Shown here: positions 40,740 to 49,501 of the stretch, in pieces
Position numbering within the stretch: the stretch's first letter is position 1
How the letters are laid out: every line of letters begins with the position of its first letter
The notes under the pieces: generated by a model
Told to the model about the DNA's origin: nothing
Databases searched by the model: none
What the model saw: only the letters and a program-made list of their open reading frames with translations
Translations under genes and position numbers: made by a program
Assembly (NCBI GenBank): GCA_020633195.1
Contig: JACKEC010000020.1
Span: forward strand, 248,001 to 312,000
DNA from: Sandaracinaceae bacterium
GTDB lineage: Bacteria > Myxococcota_A > Polyangia > Polyangiales > Sandaracinaceae
Direction: 5' to 3'
Length of the DNA stretch: 64,000 nucleotides

Positions 40740-42050
40740 ATGTTGGACCTGAAGACGGTCACCGAGGACCTGGACGGAGTGCGGGCGGCGCTCGGCCGAC
40801 GCGGCCCGGGGGCGATCGCCTCGCTCGATCGCATCGACGCGCTCGCCGCGCAGCGGCGGGATCAGATCGCCCGGAGCGAGGCGCTGCGGGCCGAGCGCAA
40901 CGACGCCAGCAAGGCGATGGCCTCGCTCGACAAGAAGGGCCCGGAGTTCGCCGAGCGCCGCGACGCGCTCAAGCGCCTGGGCAACGAGATCAAGGCGCTC
41001 GAGGACTCGCTCGGCCAGGTCCTCGGCGAGCTCGAGGAGCTCGTCATGGCGCTGCCGAACCTGCCCGACCCGAGCGTCCCGGACGGCGCCGGCGAAGACG
41101 ACAACGTCGTCCTGCGGACGTGGGGGGACAAGCCCGCGTTCGACTTCGAGCCGCGCGACCATGTCGACCTCGGCACGGCGCTGGGGATCCTCGACTTCGA
41201 GCGCGGCGCGAAGATCACCGGATCGCGCTTCACCGTCCTGCGCGGCGCGGGCGCCCGGCTCGAGCGCGCGCTGATGTCGTTCATGCTCGACATGCACACC
41301 ACCGAGCACGGCTACGAGGAGATGTGGCCGCCGGCGCTGGTGAACGCGAATTCGCTGCGCGGCACGGGCCAGCTCCCGAAGTTCGAGGACGACCTCTTCC
41401 ACGTCGGCCGCCAGTACGACGAGGCCGACGACTCGGAGCACGTCCGCCTGTACCTGTCGCCGACGGCCGAGGTGCAGATCACGAACTACCACGCCGACGA
41501 GATCCTCGAGCCGGGCTCGCTCCCGCGGCGGTACACGGCCTACACGCCGTGCTTCCGCAGCGAGGCGGGCAACTACGGCAAGGACACCCGCGGGCTGATC
41601 CGACAGCACCAGTTCGACAAGGTCGAGATGGTCTGTCTGTGCGCGCCCGAGGAGGGCGTCGCGCAGCTCGAGCTGCTCACCGGCCACGCCGAGGCGATCC
41701 TCCAGCGGCTCGGCCTGCACTACCGCGCGGTGCAGCTCTGCACGGCCGATCTCGGCTTCAGCTCGCACAAGACCTACGACCTCGAGGTCTGGCTCCCGGG
41801 CCAGGACAAGTACCGCGAGATCTCGAGCTGCTCGTGGTTCGGCGACTTCCAGGCGCGCCGCGCGCGGCTGCGCTACCGCGCCGAGGTGGGGGCCAAGCCG
41901 CGCCTGGTCCACACCCTCAACGGCTCGGGGCTGGCCATCGGGCGGACGCTCGTCGCGATCCTCGAGCAGTACCAGCAGGCCGACGGGTCGATCCGCGTCC
42001 CCGAGGCCCTGCGCCCGTACGTCGGGGGGCTCGAGCGCGTCACGCCGTGA
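40740..42050 (+). CDS. serS: Seryl-tRNA synthetase
   Basis: 436 residues. It charges tRNA-Ser. The N-terminal coiled-coil arm runs from about 28 to 105. The class II motifs are seen: motif 2 in FRSEAGNYGKDTRGLIRQHQ, with KVEMV, and motif 3 in NGSGLAIGRTLVAILE. TAEVQITNYH holds the serine-binding Glu of SerRS. It overlaps murB by four bases (GTGA), so translation and cell-wall genes are linked here. Confidence 0.97.
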   Translation: MLDLKTVTEDLDGVRAALGRRGPGAIASLDRIDALAAQRRDQIARSEALRAERNDASKAMASLDKKGPEFAERRDALKRLGNEIKALEDSLGQVLGELEELVMALPNLPDPSVPDGAGEDDNVVLRTWGDKPAFDFEPRDHVDLGTALGILDFERGAKITGSRFTVLRGAGARLERALMSFMLDMHTTEHGYEEMWPPALVNANSLRGTGQLPKFEDDLFHVGRQYDEADDSEHVRLYLSPTAEVQITNYHADEILEPGSLPRRYTAYTPCFRSEAGNYGKDTRGLIRQHQFDKVEMVCLCAPEEGVAQLELLTGHAEAILQRLGLHYRAVQLCTADLGFSSHKTYDLEVWLPGQDKYREISSCSWFGDFQARRARLRYRAEVGAKPRLVHTLNGSGLAIGRTLVAILEQYQQADGSIRVPEALRPYVGGLERVTP

Positions 42051-43063
42051 GGATCCAGGAGCACGTCCCGCTCGCTCCGCGCACGAGCCTCGAGCTCGGC
42101 GGGCCCGCGCGCTTCTTCGTCGAGGCGACCGACGACACGATGGTCGCCGAGGCCCTGGCCTGGGCGGCCCGCCGAGGCGTCCCCGCGCGGGTCCTCGGCG
42201 GCGGCAGCAACCTCGTCGTCGCCGACGCGGGCTTCGACGGCCTCGTGATCGAGATGGCGCAACGCGACTTGCAGATCGACGGCAACCGTGTGCGCGCCGC
42301 GGCGGGGGAGCCGTGGGACGTGCTCGTCGCGCGCTGCGTCGACGCGGGGCTGGCCGGCCTCGAGTGCCTCAGCGGGATCCCCGGGCGCGTCGGCGCGACC
42401 CCGATCCAGAACGTGGGCGCCTACGGGCAGGAGGTCGCCGAGACGATCCGCGCGGTGCGCGCGCTCGACCGCGCCACCGGGCACGAGCAGCTGCTCACGC
42501 CGGCGCAGTGCGCGTTCGGCTACCGCGACTCGATGTTCAAGCGCGACCCCGACCGCTTCGTGGTGCTCGAGGTCACCTTCGAGCTCGTCGCCGGGGGCGC
42601 CCCCGCGCTTCGCTACGCGGAGCTCGCGAGAGCCTTCGAGGGCGACGCGAGCCCCTCGCTGAGCGAGGTGCGCGAGAAGGTCATCGCCCTGCGCCGCACC
42701 AAGTCGATGGTGATCGACGCGAGCGATCCCAACCGGCGCAGCGCGGGCTCGTTCTTCACCAACCCGATCGTCGCCCCCGAGGTCGCCGACGCCGTCGTCG
42801 CGGCGAGCGAGGCGCCGGTGCCGCGCTGGCCCACCGAGGACGGCCGCGTGAAGCTCGCCGCGGGCTGGCTCATCGAGCAGGCGGGCATGTCGAAGGGCAC
42901 CCGCCGCGGGGCCGTCGGGATCAGCAGCGCCCACGCCCTGGGCCTCGTGCACCACGGCGGCGGCACCACCGCGCAGCTCCTCGCGCTCGCCGACGAGGTG
43001 CGCGACGCGGTCCGGGCGCGCTTCGGCGTCACGCTCGAGCGCGAGCCCGTGCTCTGGGCGTGA
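42047..43063 (+). CDS. murB: UDP-N-acetylenolpyruvoylglucosamine reductase
   Basis: 338 residues, the size of type I MurB. It uses FAD and NADPH to make UDP-MurNAc in the cytoplasm. RTSLELGGPARFFVE, GGGSNLVVADAGFDG, IPGRVGATPIQNVGAYGQEV and FGYRDSMFK are FAD-site blocks. The catalytic serine is S235 in RSAGSFFTNP. The tyrosine loop of type I enzymes is seen at LRYAELA (about 189-195). The GTG start overlaps the serS stop. Confidence 0.96.
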   Translation: MRIQEHVPLAPRTSLELGGPARFFVEATDDTMVAEALAWAARRGVPARVLGGGSNLVVADAGFDGLVIEMAQRDLQIDGNRVRAAAGEPWDVLVARCVDAGLAGLECLSGIPGRVGATPIQNVGAYGQEVAETIRAVRALDRATGHEQLLTPAQCAFGYRDSMFKRDPDRFVVLEVTFELVAGGAPALRYAELARAFEGDASPSLSEVREKVIALRRTKSMVIDASDPNRRSAGSFFTNPIVAPEVADAVVAASEAPVPRWPTEDGRVKLAAGWLIEQAGMSKGTRRGAVGISSAHALGLVHHGGGTTAQLLALADEVRDAVRARFGVTLEREPVLWA

Positions 43064-43107
43064 AGAACCGCTGAGCCGCTCGGCGGCGCCGACGCGTCAT
43101 GCCCGAG

Positions 43108-43127
43108 GACCCCCCGAGCGTGGGGTC
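43108..43127 (+). terminator. Possible terminator hairpin after murB
   Basis: GACCCC and GGGGTC are arms of a 6-pair stem with an 8-base loop, located 44 bases after the murB stop; no T tract. The remaining bases up to the next gene hold only a TACTAA -10-like hexamer (43175-43180) and a GGAG site. Confidence 0.3.
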
Positions 43128-43189
43128 TCCTCACCAACGTCTCACGCGCCGCGGAACTCGCGCGCCGCGGTGGGTACTAAGGAGCGCGG

Positions 43190-45088
43190 ATGTCGATCTC
43201 GATCGAGCGCGCGGGGCTCCTCTGCGCCGTCTTCGCTCTCGGAGGCGTCGGGGTCTGGACCCAGTGCGCGGCCCCCGAGCCCGCGGCCCCCGGCGCGGCG
43301 ACGGAGCGCGGCTCGCCCGTGCGCGGGCGAGGTCGGTTCGGAGCGAGCGCGAGCCTCGGACGCCGGGATGGCGGCGCCGAGCCGACCGACGGCGGGCTCG
43401 AGCCCGAGCTCGACGAGCGCGAGACGACCTGCTGGAACGTGCGCGTCGTCGACCTCCAGGGGAGCTCTCACGCGGCGCTCCTGCTGGTCGCCGAGGAGGA
43501 GCTCGACGAGGAGCCGCTCGAGGGGGGCTTCCGCGAGGAGCTCCGAACCGACGACGCCGGCTTCGCCGTCGTCTGCACCCCGTTCTCCACGCAGCTCGGC
43601 GTCGACGCGTGGACCGACGAGGGGCCGTGGGGCCGGTCGAGCGTGTGGGTCGGCCCGAACCCCGAGGACCAGGATCCGCCGGGGGACGTGCGCGTCGTCG
43701 TCTTCGAGCCCGTCGCGCTCCGCGGTCGCGTGCTCGACACCGACGGCGCCCCGCTCGGAGGCATCCCGATCCACCTCGCGGAGTACGACGGCGGCGACCT
43801 GTCGGACGCCCCGAGCGCGGGCGACTCGAGCCTCGAGATCAGCGGCCGGAGCGACTGGGTCTCGGCGGCCGACGGCACCTTCGAGATCCCGCTCGGGCGG
43901 CTCGGGCTGTGGGTGGTGTGGGCCGAGGACGACGAGCACCCGCCGAGCGCGGCCGGCCCCATCGCGGCGCGCCCCGGGGAGACCTACGACGTCGAGCTGC
44001 GGCTCCGGCGAGGCGCCCACTTCTCGGCCACCGTCGTGCAGGGCGGCGCGCCCGTGCCGGGCGCGTTCGTGCGCATGTCGACCCGCCACGAGTCCAGGGC
44101 GGCGCGAACGGACGCCGACGGACGCTTCGACTTCGCGAGCCTCGTGCCCGAGGACCGGGTGCGCGTGACGATCAGCGCGCCGGGGTACGTGGCGCGGTCG
44201 TGGACGGACCTGCCGATGGGTGAGCACACCCTCGAGCTCGAGCGCGGGTGCGAGCTCGAGATCGGGATCCAGCTCCCGCCCTTGCTGCAGACCTGCCTCG
44301 GGCGCGGACCCGATCGCCAGACCGACAGTCCCATCGACGTCCAGGTCCGCCAGGCCAACGGCGAGACCGGCGCGATCTGGATCGACGACGATCGGGAGCC
44401 CATCGTCCTCCGAGACCTCGCGCCCGGGACGGCCGTCGTCACGATCCGGGCCTTCGGCATGTCCGCGTCGGTCGACGCGCCCCTGCGGTCGGACGCGCCC
44501 AACCGGGTCACGGTGTCCCTCCCCCTCGACCCGGTCCAGGGCGTGCTGCGCACCACCGTCGATCGCGCGGGTCTCGGCGACCCGTCCTCGGAGGTCAGCC
44601 TCTCGACGCAGGTGCTCGGCCGCGTGTACGCCACCGAGTACCTGCGAGGCGCCGCGAGAGGGTGCCGGGTCCTCGAGGCGGGCCCCCACCGCGTCGACGC
44701 GTGGCTCGACGGTGGCTTCGGCGACGAGCGGGTGGTCGAGGTCCGCGCGGGGGTGGTGACCGACGAGACGCTGCGGCTCGGCGTCCTGCCGCCTCCCCCG
44801 CCCGAGGACGTCGTGCGGCTCGTGCTGCGGGAGCCTCAGTCGATGTGCAGCCCGCCGATCACCCTCACGTACACGGACCAGACGCTGCTCGTGGGCGGCG
44901 TCGAGCCCGGCGACCACGGGCTGCTCCCCGGCGACACGCTGGTCGCCGTGGGCGAGGCTCGAGGGGACGACCTCGACGGCATGGACGACGAGCGCTGGGG
45001 GCCGCCGGGCACGACCGTGTGGATCGAGGCGCGCCGACCCGACGGCTCGGTCTGGCGCGGCCGCGTCGCCCGCACGCGCTGCGAGTGA
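43190..45088 (+). CDS. Secreted protein with carboxypeptidase-regulatory-like domains
   Basis: 632 residues. An N-terminal membrane-anchor helix (GLLCAVFALGGVGVWTQCAA) is followed by a Pro/Ala/Gly segment. Several beta-sandwich repeats then read like CarboxypepD_reg: VALRGRVLDTDGAPLGGIPI, then ARTDADGRFDFASLVPEDRV with VRVTISAPGY, then VDRAGLGDPSSEV. The C-terminus resembles a PDZ fold (LVGGVEPGDHGLLPGDTLVA). It may be an envelope adhesin or scaffold. A GGAG site lies 5 bases before the ATG. Confidence 0.78.
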   Translation: MSISIERAGLLCAVFALGGVGVWTQCAAPEPAAPGAATERGSPVRGRGRFGASASLGRRDGGAEPTDGGLEPELDERETTCWNVRVVDLQGSSHAALLLVAEEELDEEPLEGGFREELRTDDAGFAVVCTPFSTQLGVDAWTDEGPWGRSSVWVGPNPEDQDPPGDVRVVVFEPVALRGRVLDTDGAPLGGIPIHLAEYDGGDLSDAPSAGDSSLEISGRSDWVSAADGTFEIPLGRLGLWVVWAEDDEHPPSAAGPIAARPGETYDVELRLRRGAHFSATVVQGGAPVPGAFVRMSTRHESRAARTDADGRFDFASLVPEDRVRVTISAPGYVARSWTDLPMGEHTLELERGCELEIGIQLPPLLQTCLGRGPDRQTDSPIDVQVRQANGETGAIWIDDDREPIVLRDLAPGTAVVTIRAFGMSASVDAPLRSDAPNRVTVSLPLDPVQGVLRTTVDRAGLGDPSSEVSLSTQVLGRVYATEYLRGAARGCRVLEAGPHRVDAWLDGGFGDERVVEVRAGVVTDETLRLGVLPPPPPEDVVRLVLREPQSMCSPPITLTYTDQTLLVGGVEPGDHGLLPGDTLVAVGEARGDDLDGMDDERWGPPGTTVWIEARRPDGSVWRGRVARTRCE

Positions 45089-45112
45089 AAAACGAATATT
45101 CTCGATCTCGCC

Positions 45113-45139
45113 TGTCGATCGCCGCGTCGCTCGTTCGAC
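45113..45139 (+). promoter_or_regulatory. Probable ECF42-type promoter upstream of the DGPF gene
   Basis: TGTCGA (45113-45118), a 17-base spacer and CGAC (45136-45139) match the -35 (TGTCGA) and -10 (CG[A/T]C) pattern I recall for Streptomyces ECF42 sigma factors. The site lies about 20 bases before the ATG of the DGPF gene, whose partner gene is an ECF42-like sigma factor. A separate TATTCT at 45097-45102 could be a basal -10. Confidence 0.6.
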
Positions 45140-45159
45140 CGGTGGGCAAGGAGGACGCG

Positions 45160-45519
45160 ATGCAATACCTGCTCATGATCTACGAGAACGAGAACGTGAT
45201 GAACGACATGGCCCCCGAGGCGCGGGGCGCGATGTTCGCCGAGTACAACACCTTCACCCAGGACATCGTGAAGTCGGGCCACTTCAAGGCCGGCGACGCG
45301 CTGCAGCCCGTCGCGACCGCCACCAGCGTCCGCGTGAAGGACGGCAAGACGATCACCACCGACGGCCCCTTCGCGGAGACCAAGGAGCAGCTCGGCGGCT
45401 ACTACCTCGTGGAGGCGGCCGACCTCGACGAGGCGATCGGGATCGCTGCGCGCATCCCCGCCGCGCGCACGGGGACCATCGAGGTGCGCCCCGTGATGGT
45501 CTTCGACGGGAGCATGTAG
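45160..45519 (+). CDS. DGPF-motif/YCII-related protein
   Basis: 119 residues. The YCII-related alpha/beta fold and the TTDGPFAETKEQLGGYYLVE signature identify it as a DGPF protein, the constant neighbour of ECF42 sigma factors. Its enzymatic role is unknown. It has a strong ribosome binding site (AAGGAGG, 4 bases before the ATG), unlike most genes here. Its stop lies 4 bases before the sigma factor start. A TGTCGA-N17-CGAC promoter sits just upstream. Confidence 0.93.
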   Translation: MQYLLMIYENENVMNDMAPEARGAMFAEYNTFTQDIVKSGHFKAGDALQPVATATSVRVKDGKTITTDGPFAETKEQLGGYYLVEAADLDEAIGIAARIPAARTGTIEVRPVMVFDGSM

Positions 45520-45523
45520 GCGC

Positions 45524-46783
45524 TTGCTCGGCGCGGCGCCGAACGACGTCGGCGCGACGCTCGACCGCCTGTTCCGCGAGGAGCACGGTCGGATCCTCGC
45601 GCCCCTGATCCGCCTCCTCGGTGACTTCGAGCGCGCCGAGGAGGTGGTGCAGGACGCGTTCGAAGCGGCGATGCAGCAGTGGCCCGTCGAGGGGATCCCC
45701 GAGACGCCCCGCGCGTGGGTGCTGCGCGCGGCGCGCAACAAGGCGATCGATCGGATCCGCCGCAGCGCGCGCTTCTCGGACAAGCGCAAGGAGCTCGAGG
45801 CGGTCGCCGAGGTGGAGCGGAGCTTCGCGCCGCCCCCGGACGAGCTGCTCACCGAGGGCCTGCGCGACGACATGCTCCGCCTCGTCTTCACGTGCTGCCA
45901 CCCGGCGATCGCGATCGAGGCGCAGCTCGCGCTCACCCTGCGGACGATCTGCGGGCTCACGACGGAGGAGATCGCGCGCGCGTTCCTCGTCGACGCCCGG
46001 ACCATGGCGCAGCGCATCGTGCGCGTGCAGAAGAAGATCGCGGCCGCCGGGATCCCCTACCGCGTCCCGGGCGCCGAGGACCTCGACGCGCGCCTCGAGG
46101 CGGTGCTCCACGTGCTCTACCTCGTGTTCAACGAGGGCTACAGCGCCAGCGCGGGCGACGAGCTGGTGCGCCGCTCGCTGTGCGCCGAAGGGATCCGGCT
46201 CGCGGAGCTGGTCGTGGAGCTGCTCCCCGATCACCCCGAGCCGAAGGGCCTGCTCGCGCTGATGCTGCTGTCCGACTCGCGGCGAGACACCCGGGTCGAC
46301 GCGGACGGAGACCTCGTCGTGCTCGAAGAGCAGGACCGCGCGCGGTGGGACCGCGCGCAGATCGAGCGCGCGCTCCCCCTCGTCGAGGCGGCGCTGCGCG
46401 GTCGGCCCCCGCGCGCCTACGCGCTACAAGCCGCGGTGGCGGCGCTGCACGCGCAGGCGCCGCGCGCCGAGGAAACGGACTGGCGCCAGATCGCGGCGCT
46501 GTATGCCGTGCAGTCGCGGATCAGCCCCTCGCCGGTCGTGGAGCTGAACCAGGCCGTGGCGATCGCGATGGCCGGCGACGTCGCCCGCGGCCTCCGACAG
46601 ATCGACGCCCTCGAGGCGCGGGGCTCGCTCGCCCGCTACCACCTGCTGCCCGCGGCGCGCGCGGACCTGCTGCGCCGGCTCGGCCGTAACGAGGACGCGG
46701 CCGCGGCCTACCGGGCCGCGCTCGAGCTGGTCGGCAACGACGTGGAGCGCCGCTACCTCGAGCGCCGCCTCCGCGAGGTCTAG
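45524..46783 (+). CDS. ECF42-like extracytoplasmic sigma factor with C-terminal TPR/DUF6596 region
   Basis: 419 residues. Regions sigma2 (about 14-80) and sigma4 (about 120-180) are visible (EEVVQDAFEAAMQQWP, and LTLRTICGLTTEEIARAFLV). The C-terminal 230 residues are helical repeats (AVQSRISPSPVVELNQAVAI) found in ECF42 proteins, where they control sigma activity; no anti-sigma gene is needed. The start is TTG, 4 bases after the DGPF stop, so it is probably translated at low level. Its likely target is the promoter before the DGPF gene. Confidence 0.92.
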   Translation: MLGAAPNDVGATLDRLFREEHGRILAPLIRLLGDFERAEEVVQDAFEAAMQQWPVEGIPETPRAWVLRAARNKAIDRIRRSARFSDKRKELEAVAEVERSFAPPPDELLTEGLRDDMLRLVFTCCHPAIAIEAQLALTLRTICGLTTEEIARAFLVDARTMAQRIVRVQKKIAAAGIPYRVPGAEDLDARLEAVLHVLYLVFNEGYSASAGDELVRRSLCAEGIRLAELVVELLPDHPEPKGLLALMLLSDSRRDTRVDADGDLVVLEEQDRARWDRAQIERALPLVEAALRGRPPRAYALQAAVAALHAQAPRAEETDWRQIAALYAVQSRISPSPVVELNQAVAIAMAGDVARGLRQIDALEARGSLARYHLLPAARADLLRRLGRNEDAAAAYRAALELVGNDVERRYLERRLREV

Positions 46784-47001
46784 CCGGCTGCTGAAAAGCA
46801 GCCGGCTTCCGTGCCGCGCGCGAAGCGCGCATGCCCGTGCCCGTGCCCGTGCCCGGACCGTTCCCGTCAACCGTTCCCGAAGATGGCGCGTGATCTCGGG
46901 CACGGGGAACGCTCACGGGTCACGGGCGGGCAAGGGCACGGGCACGGGCACGGAGCAGGCTCCGAAACGGTCCCTTCGGGCCCATTTCAGCGGCCTGCTA
47001 G
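46780..47001. repeat. MITE-like element, copy B, between convergent genes
   Basis: A 214-bp element (46784-46997) flanked by perfect CTAG direct repeats, which look like a 4-base target duplication. The ends (CCGGCTGCTGAAA and, on the other strand, CAGGCCGCTGAAA) are imperfect inverted repeats. Internal CCCGTG/CACGGG runs and a CGTTCCC/GGGAACG pair allow a full-length hairpin. It differs from copy A by small changes at the left end and in the number of GGGCAC units. The flanking CTAG holds the TAG of the sigma gene and of dnaK. Confidence 0.9.
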
Positions 47002-48818
47002 CCCTCTTCTTCGGAGGAGCCGTACATCGACTCGGCGATCTGGTAGGCGCTGAGCTCGAGCTGCTGGAGCGCCTCTCGGATCGCGATCGCGTCGCCGCCC
47101 TCGAGGAGCGACTTCAGGTTGGCGACGTCCTGCGCGACCGCGCCGAGGATGTCGGCGGAGACGAGCTCGGCGCACTCCTCGACGGCGCGCTCCGAGGTGT
47201 ACAGCAGCGCCTCGGCGGAGTTGCGGAGCTCGGCGAGCTCCTTCCGCTTCTCGTCGGCGTCGCGGTACTCGTCGGCGTCCGCGACGAGCTTGTCGACCTG
47301 CTCCTGGGTGAGGCCGCTCGACGCGACGACGCGCACGCGCTGCTCGCGACCGGAGCCGAGGTCCTTGGCGGAGACGTGGACGATGCCGTCCGCGTCGATC
47401 TCGAACTTCACCTCGATCTCGGGCACGCCGCGCGGCGCGGGCGGGATCGGCGACAGCTCGAACTTGGCCAGGGTCTTGTTGTCCGCCGACATCTCGCGCT
47501 CGCCCTGGAGCACGTGGATCGGGACGAAGGGCTGGTTGTCGACGGAGGTCGTGAAGATCTCGTGCTCGCTGCACGGGATGGTCGTGTTGCGGTGGATCAG
47601 CCGGTGGAAGATGCCGCCGCCGACCTCGACGCCGAGCGACAGGGGCGTCACGTCGAGGAGCAGGACCTCCTCCATCTCGCCCGCGAGCGACGCGGCCTGG
47701 ATCGCGGCCCCGATCGCGACGACCTCGTCCGGGTTCACGCCCTTGTGCGGCTGGCGGTCGAAGAACTCGGTGACCTTCTTCTGGACGAGCGGCATGCGCG
47801 TCATGCCCCCGACGAGGATCACGTCGGCGATGTCCGAGGTCGAGACGCCGGCGTCCGCGAGGGCCTTCCGGCACGGCTCGAGCGTCCGCTCGACGAGCTC
47901 CGCGACCCGGATCTCGAGGTCCGAGCGCTTCACCGTCATCACGAGGTGCTTGGGCCCCGTCGCGTCGGCGGCGATGAACGGCAGGTTGATCTCGGTCTCG
48001 AGCGCGGTGGAGAGCTCGTGCTTGGCGCGCTCGGCCTGCTCCTTGAGGCGCTGGAGCGCGACCTTGTCCACGCGCAGGTCCACGCCGGCGTTCTCCGACA
48101 TGAAGCGCTCGGCCAGCAGATCCACGACCGCGGCGTCGAAGTCCTCGCCGCCGAGGTGCGTGTCCCCGTTGGTCGCGAGCACCTTGAAGACGCCCTCCTG
48201 GATCTCGAGGATCGAGATGTCGAAGGTGCCGCCGCCCAGATCGTAGACGGCGACCTTGCCGCCCTTGGTCGTGTCGAGGCCGTAGGCGAGGGCCGCGGCC
48301 GTGGGCTCGTTGATGATCCGCTTGACCTCGAGGCCCGCGATCTTGCCCGCGTCGCGCGTCGCCTGCCGCTGGGCGTCGTCGAAGTACGCGGGGACGGTGA
48401 TGACCGCCTCGGTGACCGCCTGGCCGAGGTAGGACTCGGCGACGTCCTTCATCGCCTCGAGGATCATCGCGGCGATCTCGGGAGGAGAGAACTCCTCGTC
48501 GCCGACGGAGACCCACGCGTCCCCGTTCATCGCCTGGACGACCCGGTAGGGCACCGCCGCCGCGTGCCGCTTGCACTCGTCGGACTCGAAGGTGCGCCCC
48601 ATCATCCGCTTCACGGCGTAGACGGTGTTCTCGGGGTTGGTCACCGCCTGACGCTTGGCCACGGTCCCCACGCGGCGCTCGCCACCCTTCACGAACGCCA
48701 CCACGGACGGAGTCGTTCGCGACCCCTCCGCGTTCGGGATCACCACCGGCTCGCCGTTGTCGAGGAACGCGACACACGAGTTGGTAGTCCCGAGATCGAT
48801 ACCGATGACCTTGCTCAT
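46998..48818 (-). CDS. dnaK: Molecular chaperone DnaK (Hsp70)
   Basis: 606 residues, slightly shorter than the 630-640 typical because of the lid and tail. The ATPase motifs are GIDLGTTNSCVAF, VAVYDLGGGTFDISIL, IINEPTAAALAYGLD and VILVGGMTRMPLV. The peptide-binding domain has LLLDVTPLSLGVEVGGGIF. The C-terminal tail is acidic (GSSEEEG). It is third in the hrcA-grpE-dnaK operon, with 17 bases after grpE. No dnaJ is found downstream; the gene meets the repeat element instead. Confidence 0.97.
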   Translation of the reverse strand: MSKVIGIDLGTTNSCVAFLDNGEPVVIPNAEGSRTTPSVVAFVKGGERRVGTVAKRQAVTNPENTVYAVKRMMGRTFESDECKRHAAAVPYRVVQAMNGDAWVSVGDEEFSPPEIAAMILEAMKDVAESYLGQAVTEAVITVPAYFDDAQRQATRDAGKIAGLEVKRIINEPTAAALAYGLDTTKGGKVAVYDLGGGTFDISILEIQEGVFKVLATNGDTHLGGEDFDAAVVDLLAERFMSENAGVDLRVDKVALQRLKEQAERAKHELSTALETEINLPFIAADATGPKHLVMTVKRSDLEIRVAELVERTLEPCRKALADAGVSTSDIADVILVGGMTRMPLVQKKVTEFFDRQPHKGVNPDEVVAIGAAIQAASLAGEMEEVLLLDVTPLSLGVEVGGGIFHRLIHRNTTIPCSEHEIFTTSVDNQPFVPIHVLQGEREMSADNKTLAKFELSPIPPAPRGVPEIEVKFEIDADGIVHVSAKDLGSGREQRVRVVASSGLTQEQVDKLVADADEYRDADEKRKELAELRNSAEALLYTSERAVEECAELVSADILGAVAQDVANLKSLLEGGDAIAIREALQQLELSAYQIAESMYGSSEEEG

Positions 48819-48835
48819 CTACCCCCCACCGGGCC

Positions 48836-49411
48836 TCACTCTTCCTCGTCGACGGCCCCCGCAGCCTGTTCCTTCGGGGGATCGGGGGGCTTCCGGGCCA
48901 CCACGACCATCGCGGGCCGCAGGAGCTTGTCGCCGAGCATATATCCGGACTGATACTCCTGGAGGATCGTCCCGGGGGCCTGGTCCGCGGTCTCGATCTG
49001 CTGGAACGCGTCGTGGAGGTTCGGGTCGAAGCGCTCCCCGACGGAGTCGAGGCGCTTGAGATCGATGCGGTTCGCCGTGTCCTCGAACAGCCGCAGGACC
49101 ATCTCGACGCCGTCGCGGACCGCCTTGATGTCGGTCGCGTCAGCGGTCGCGGCGACCGCGCGCTCGAGGTTGTCGATCACGGGCAGGACCTCGCGGAGGA
49201 TCGCCTCCCGGCCGCGCCGCTCCGCCTGCTCGATGTCCTTGCGGGACCGCTTGCGGAAGTTGTCGAAGTCGGCCGCCGTGCGCAGCAGCTGGTCCTTGAG
49301 CTTGTCGCGCTCCTCCTCCAGCACCGTGAGGGGGGAGATCGCTGCATCCTCGACCGTCGCGGTCGGGTCCACCGACTCGTCGCCGGTCTCCTCGATGGGG
49401 GTGTCGCTCAC
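48836..49411 (-). CDS. grpE: Nucleotide exchange factor GrpE
   Basis: 191 residues. The nucleotide exchange factor of DnaK. The acidic N-terminus leads to a long coiled coil (LEEERDKLKDQLLRTAADFD) and NFRKRSRKDIEQAERRGREA, then a beta domain with GERFDPNLHDAFQQIE and GYMLGDKLLRPAMVVVARKP. I choose GTG at 49411 because AGAGGAG lies just upstream at proper spacing; an extension further upstream is not needed. It has its own -10-like TATGAT. Confidence 0.94.
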   Translation of the reverse strand: MSDTPIEETGDESVDPTATVEDAAISPLTVLEEERDKLKDQLLRTAADFDNFRKRSRKDIEQAERRGREAILREVLPVIDNLERAVAATADATDIKAVRDGVEMVLRLFEDTANRIDLKRLDSVGERFDPNLHDAFQQIETADQAPGTILQEYQSGYMLGDKLLRPAMVVVARKPPDPPKEQAAGAVDEEE

Positions 49412-49439
49412 GAACGAAACTCTCCTCTGTGAAGCGCGC

Positions 49440-49445
49440 ATCATA
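49440..49445 (-). promoter_or_regulatory. Probable -10 hexamer (TATGAT) for grpE-dnaK
   Basis: TATGAT on the minus strand, 28 bases before the grpE GTG, allowing a leader with a ribosome binding site. No clear -35 (TGCAAA at 17 bases). It would let grpE-dnaK be expressed apart from hrcA. Confidence 0.45.
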
Positions 49446-49501
49446 GTCCAGCGACGCGACGTTTTGCAGAACTCAGTTTCTGGGGCGCGAGGAGCTCGAG
49501 G

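Noticed and set aside
38568..41912. Long minus-strand open frame of over 1,100 codons
   Set aside because: It is antisense to the YkgJ-type and serS genes and out of frame with the DUF1517 gene; composition is that of a shadow frame.
43099..44223. Second plus-strand frame through the carboxypeptidase-regulatory-like gene
   Set aside because: It is Arg/Gly/Ala-rich and out of frame with the clear secreted protein starting at 43190.
49412..49501. CIRCE operator before grpE
   Set aside because: I looked for TTAGCACTC-N9-GAGTGCTAA on both strands; none is found here or upstream of hrcA.
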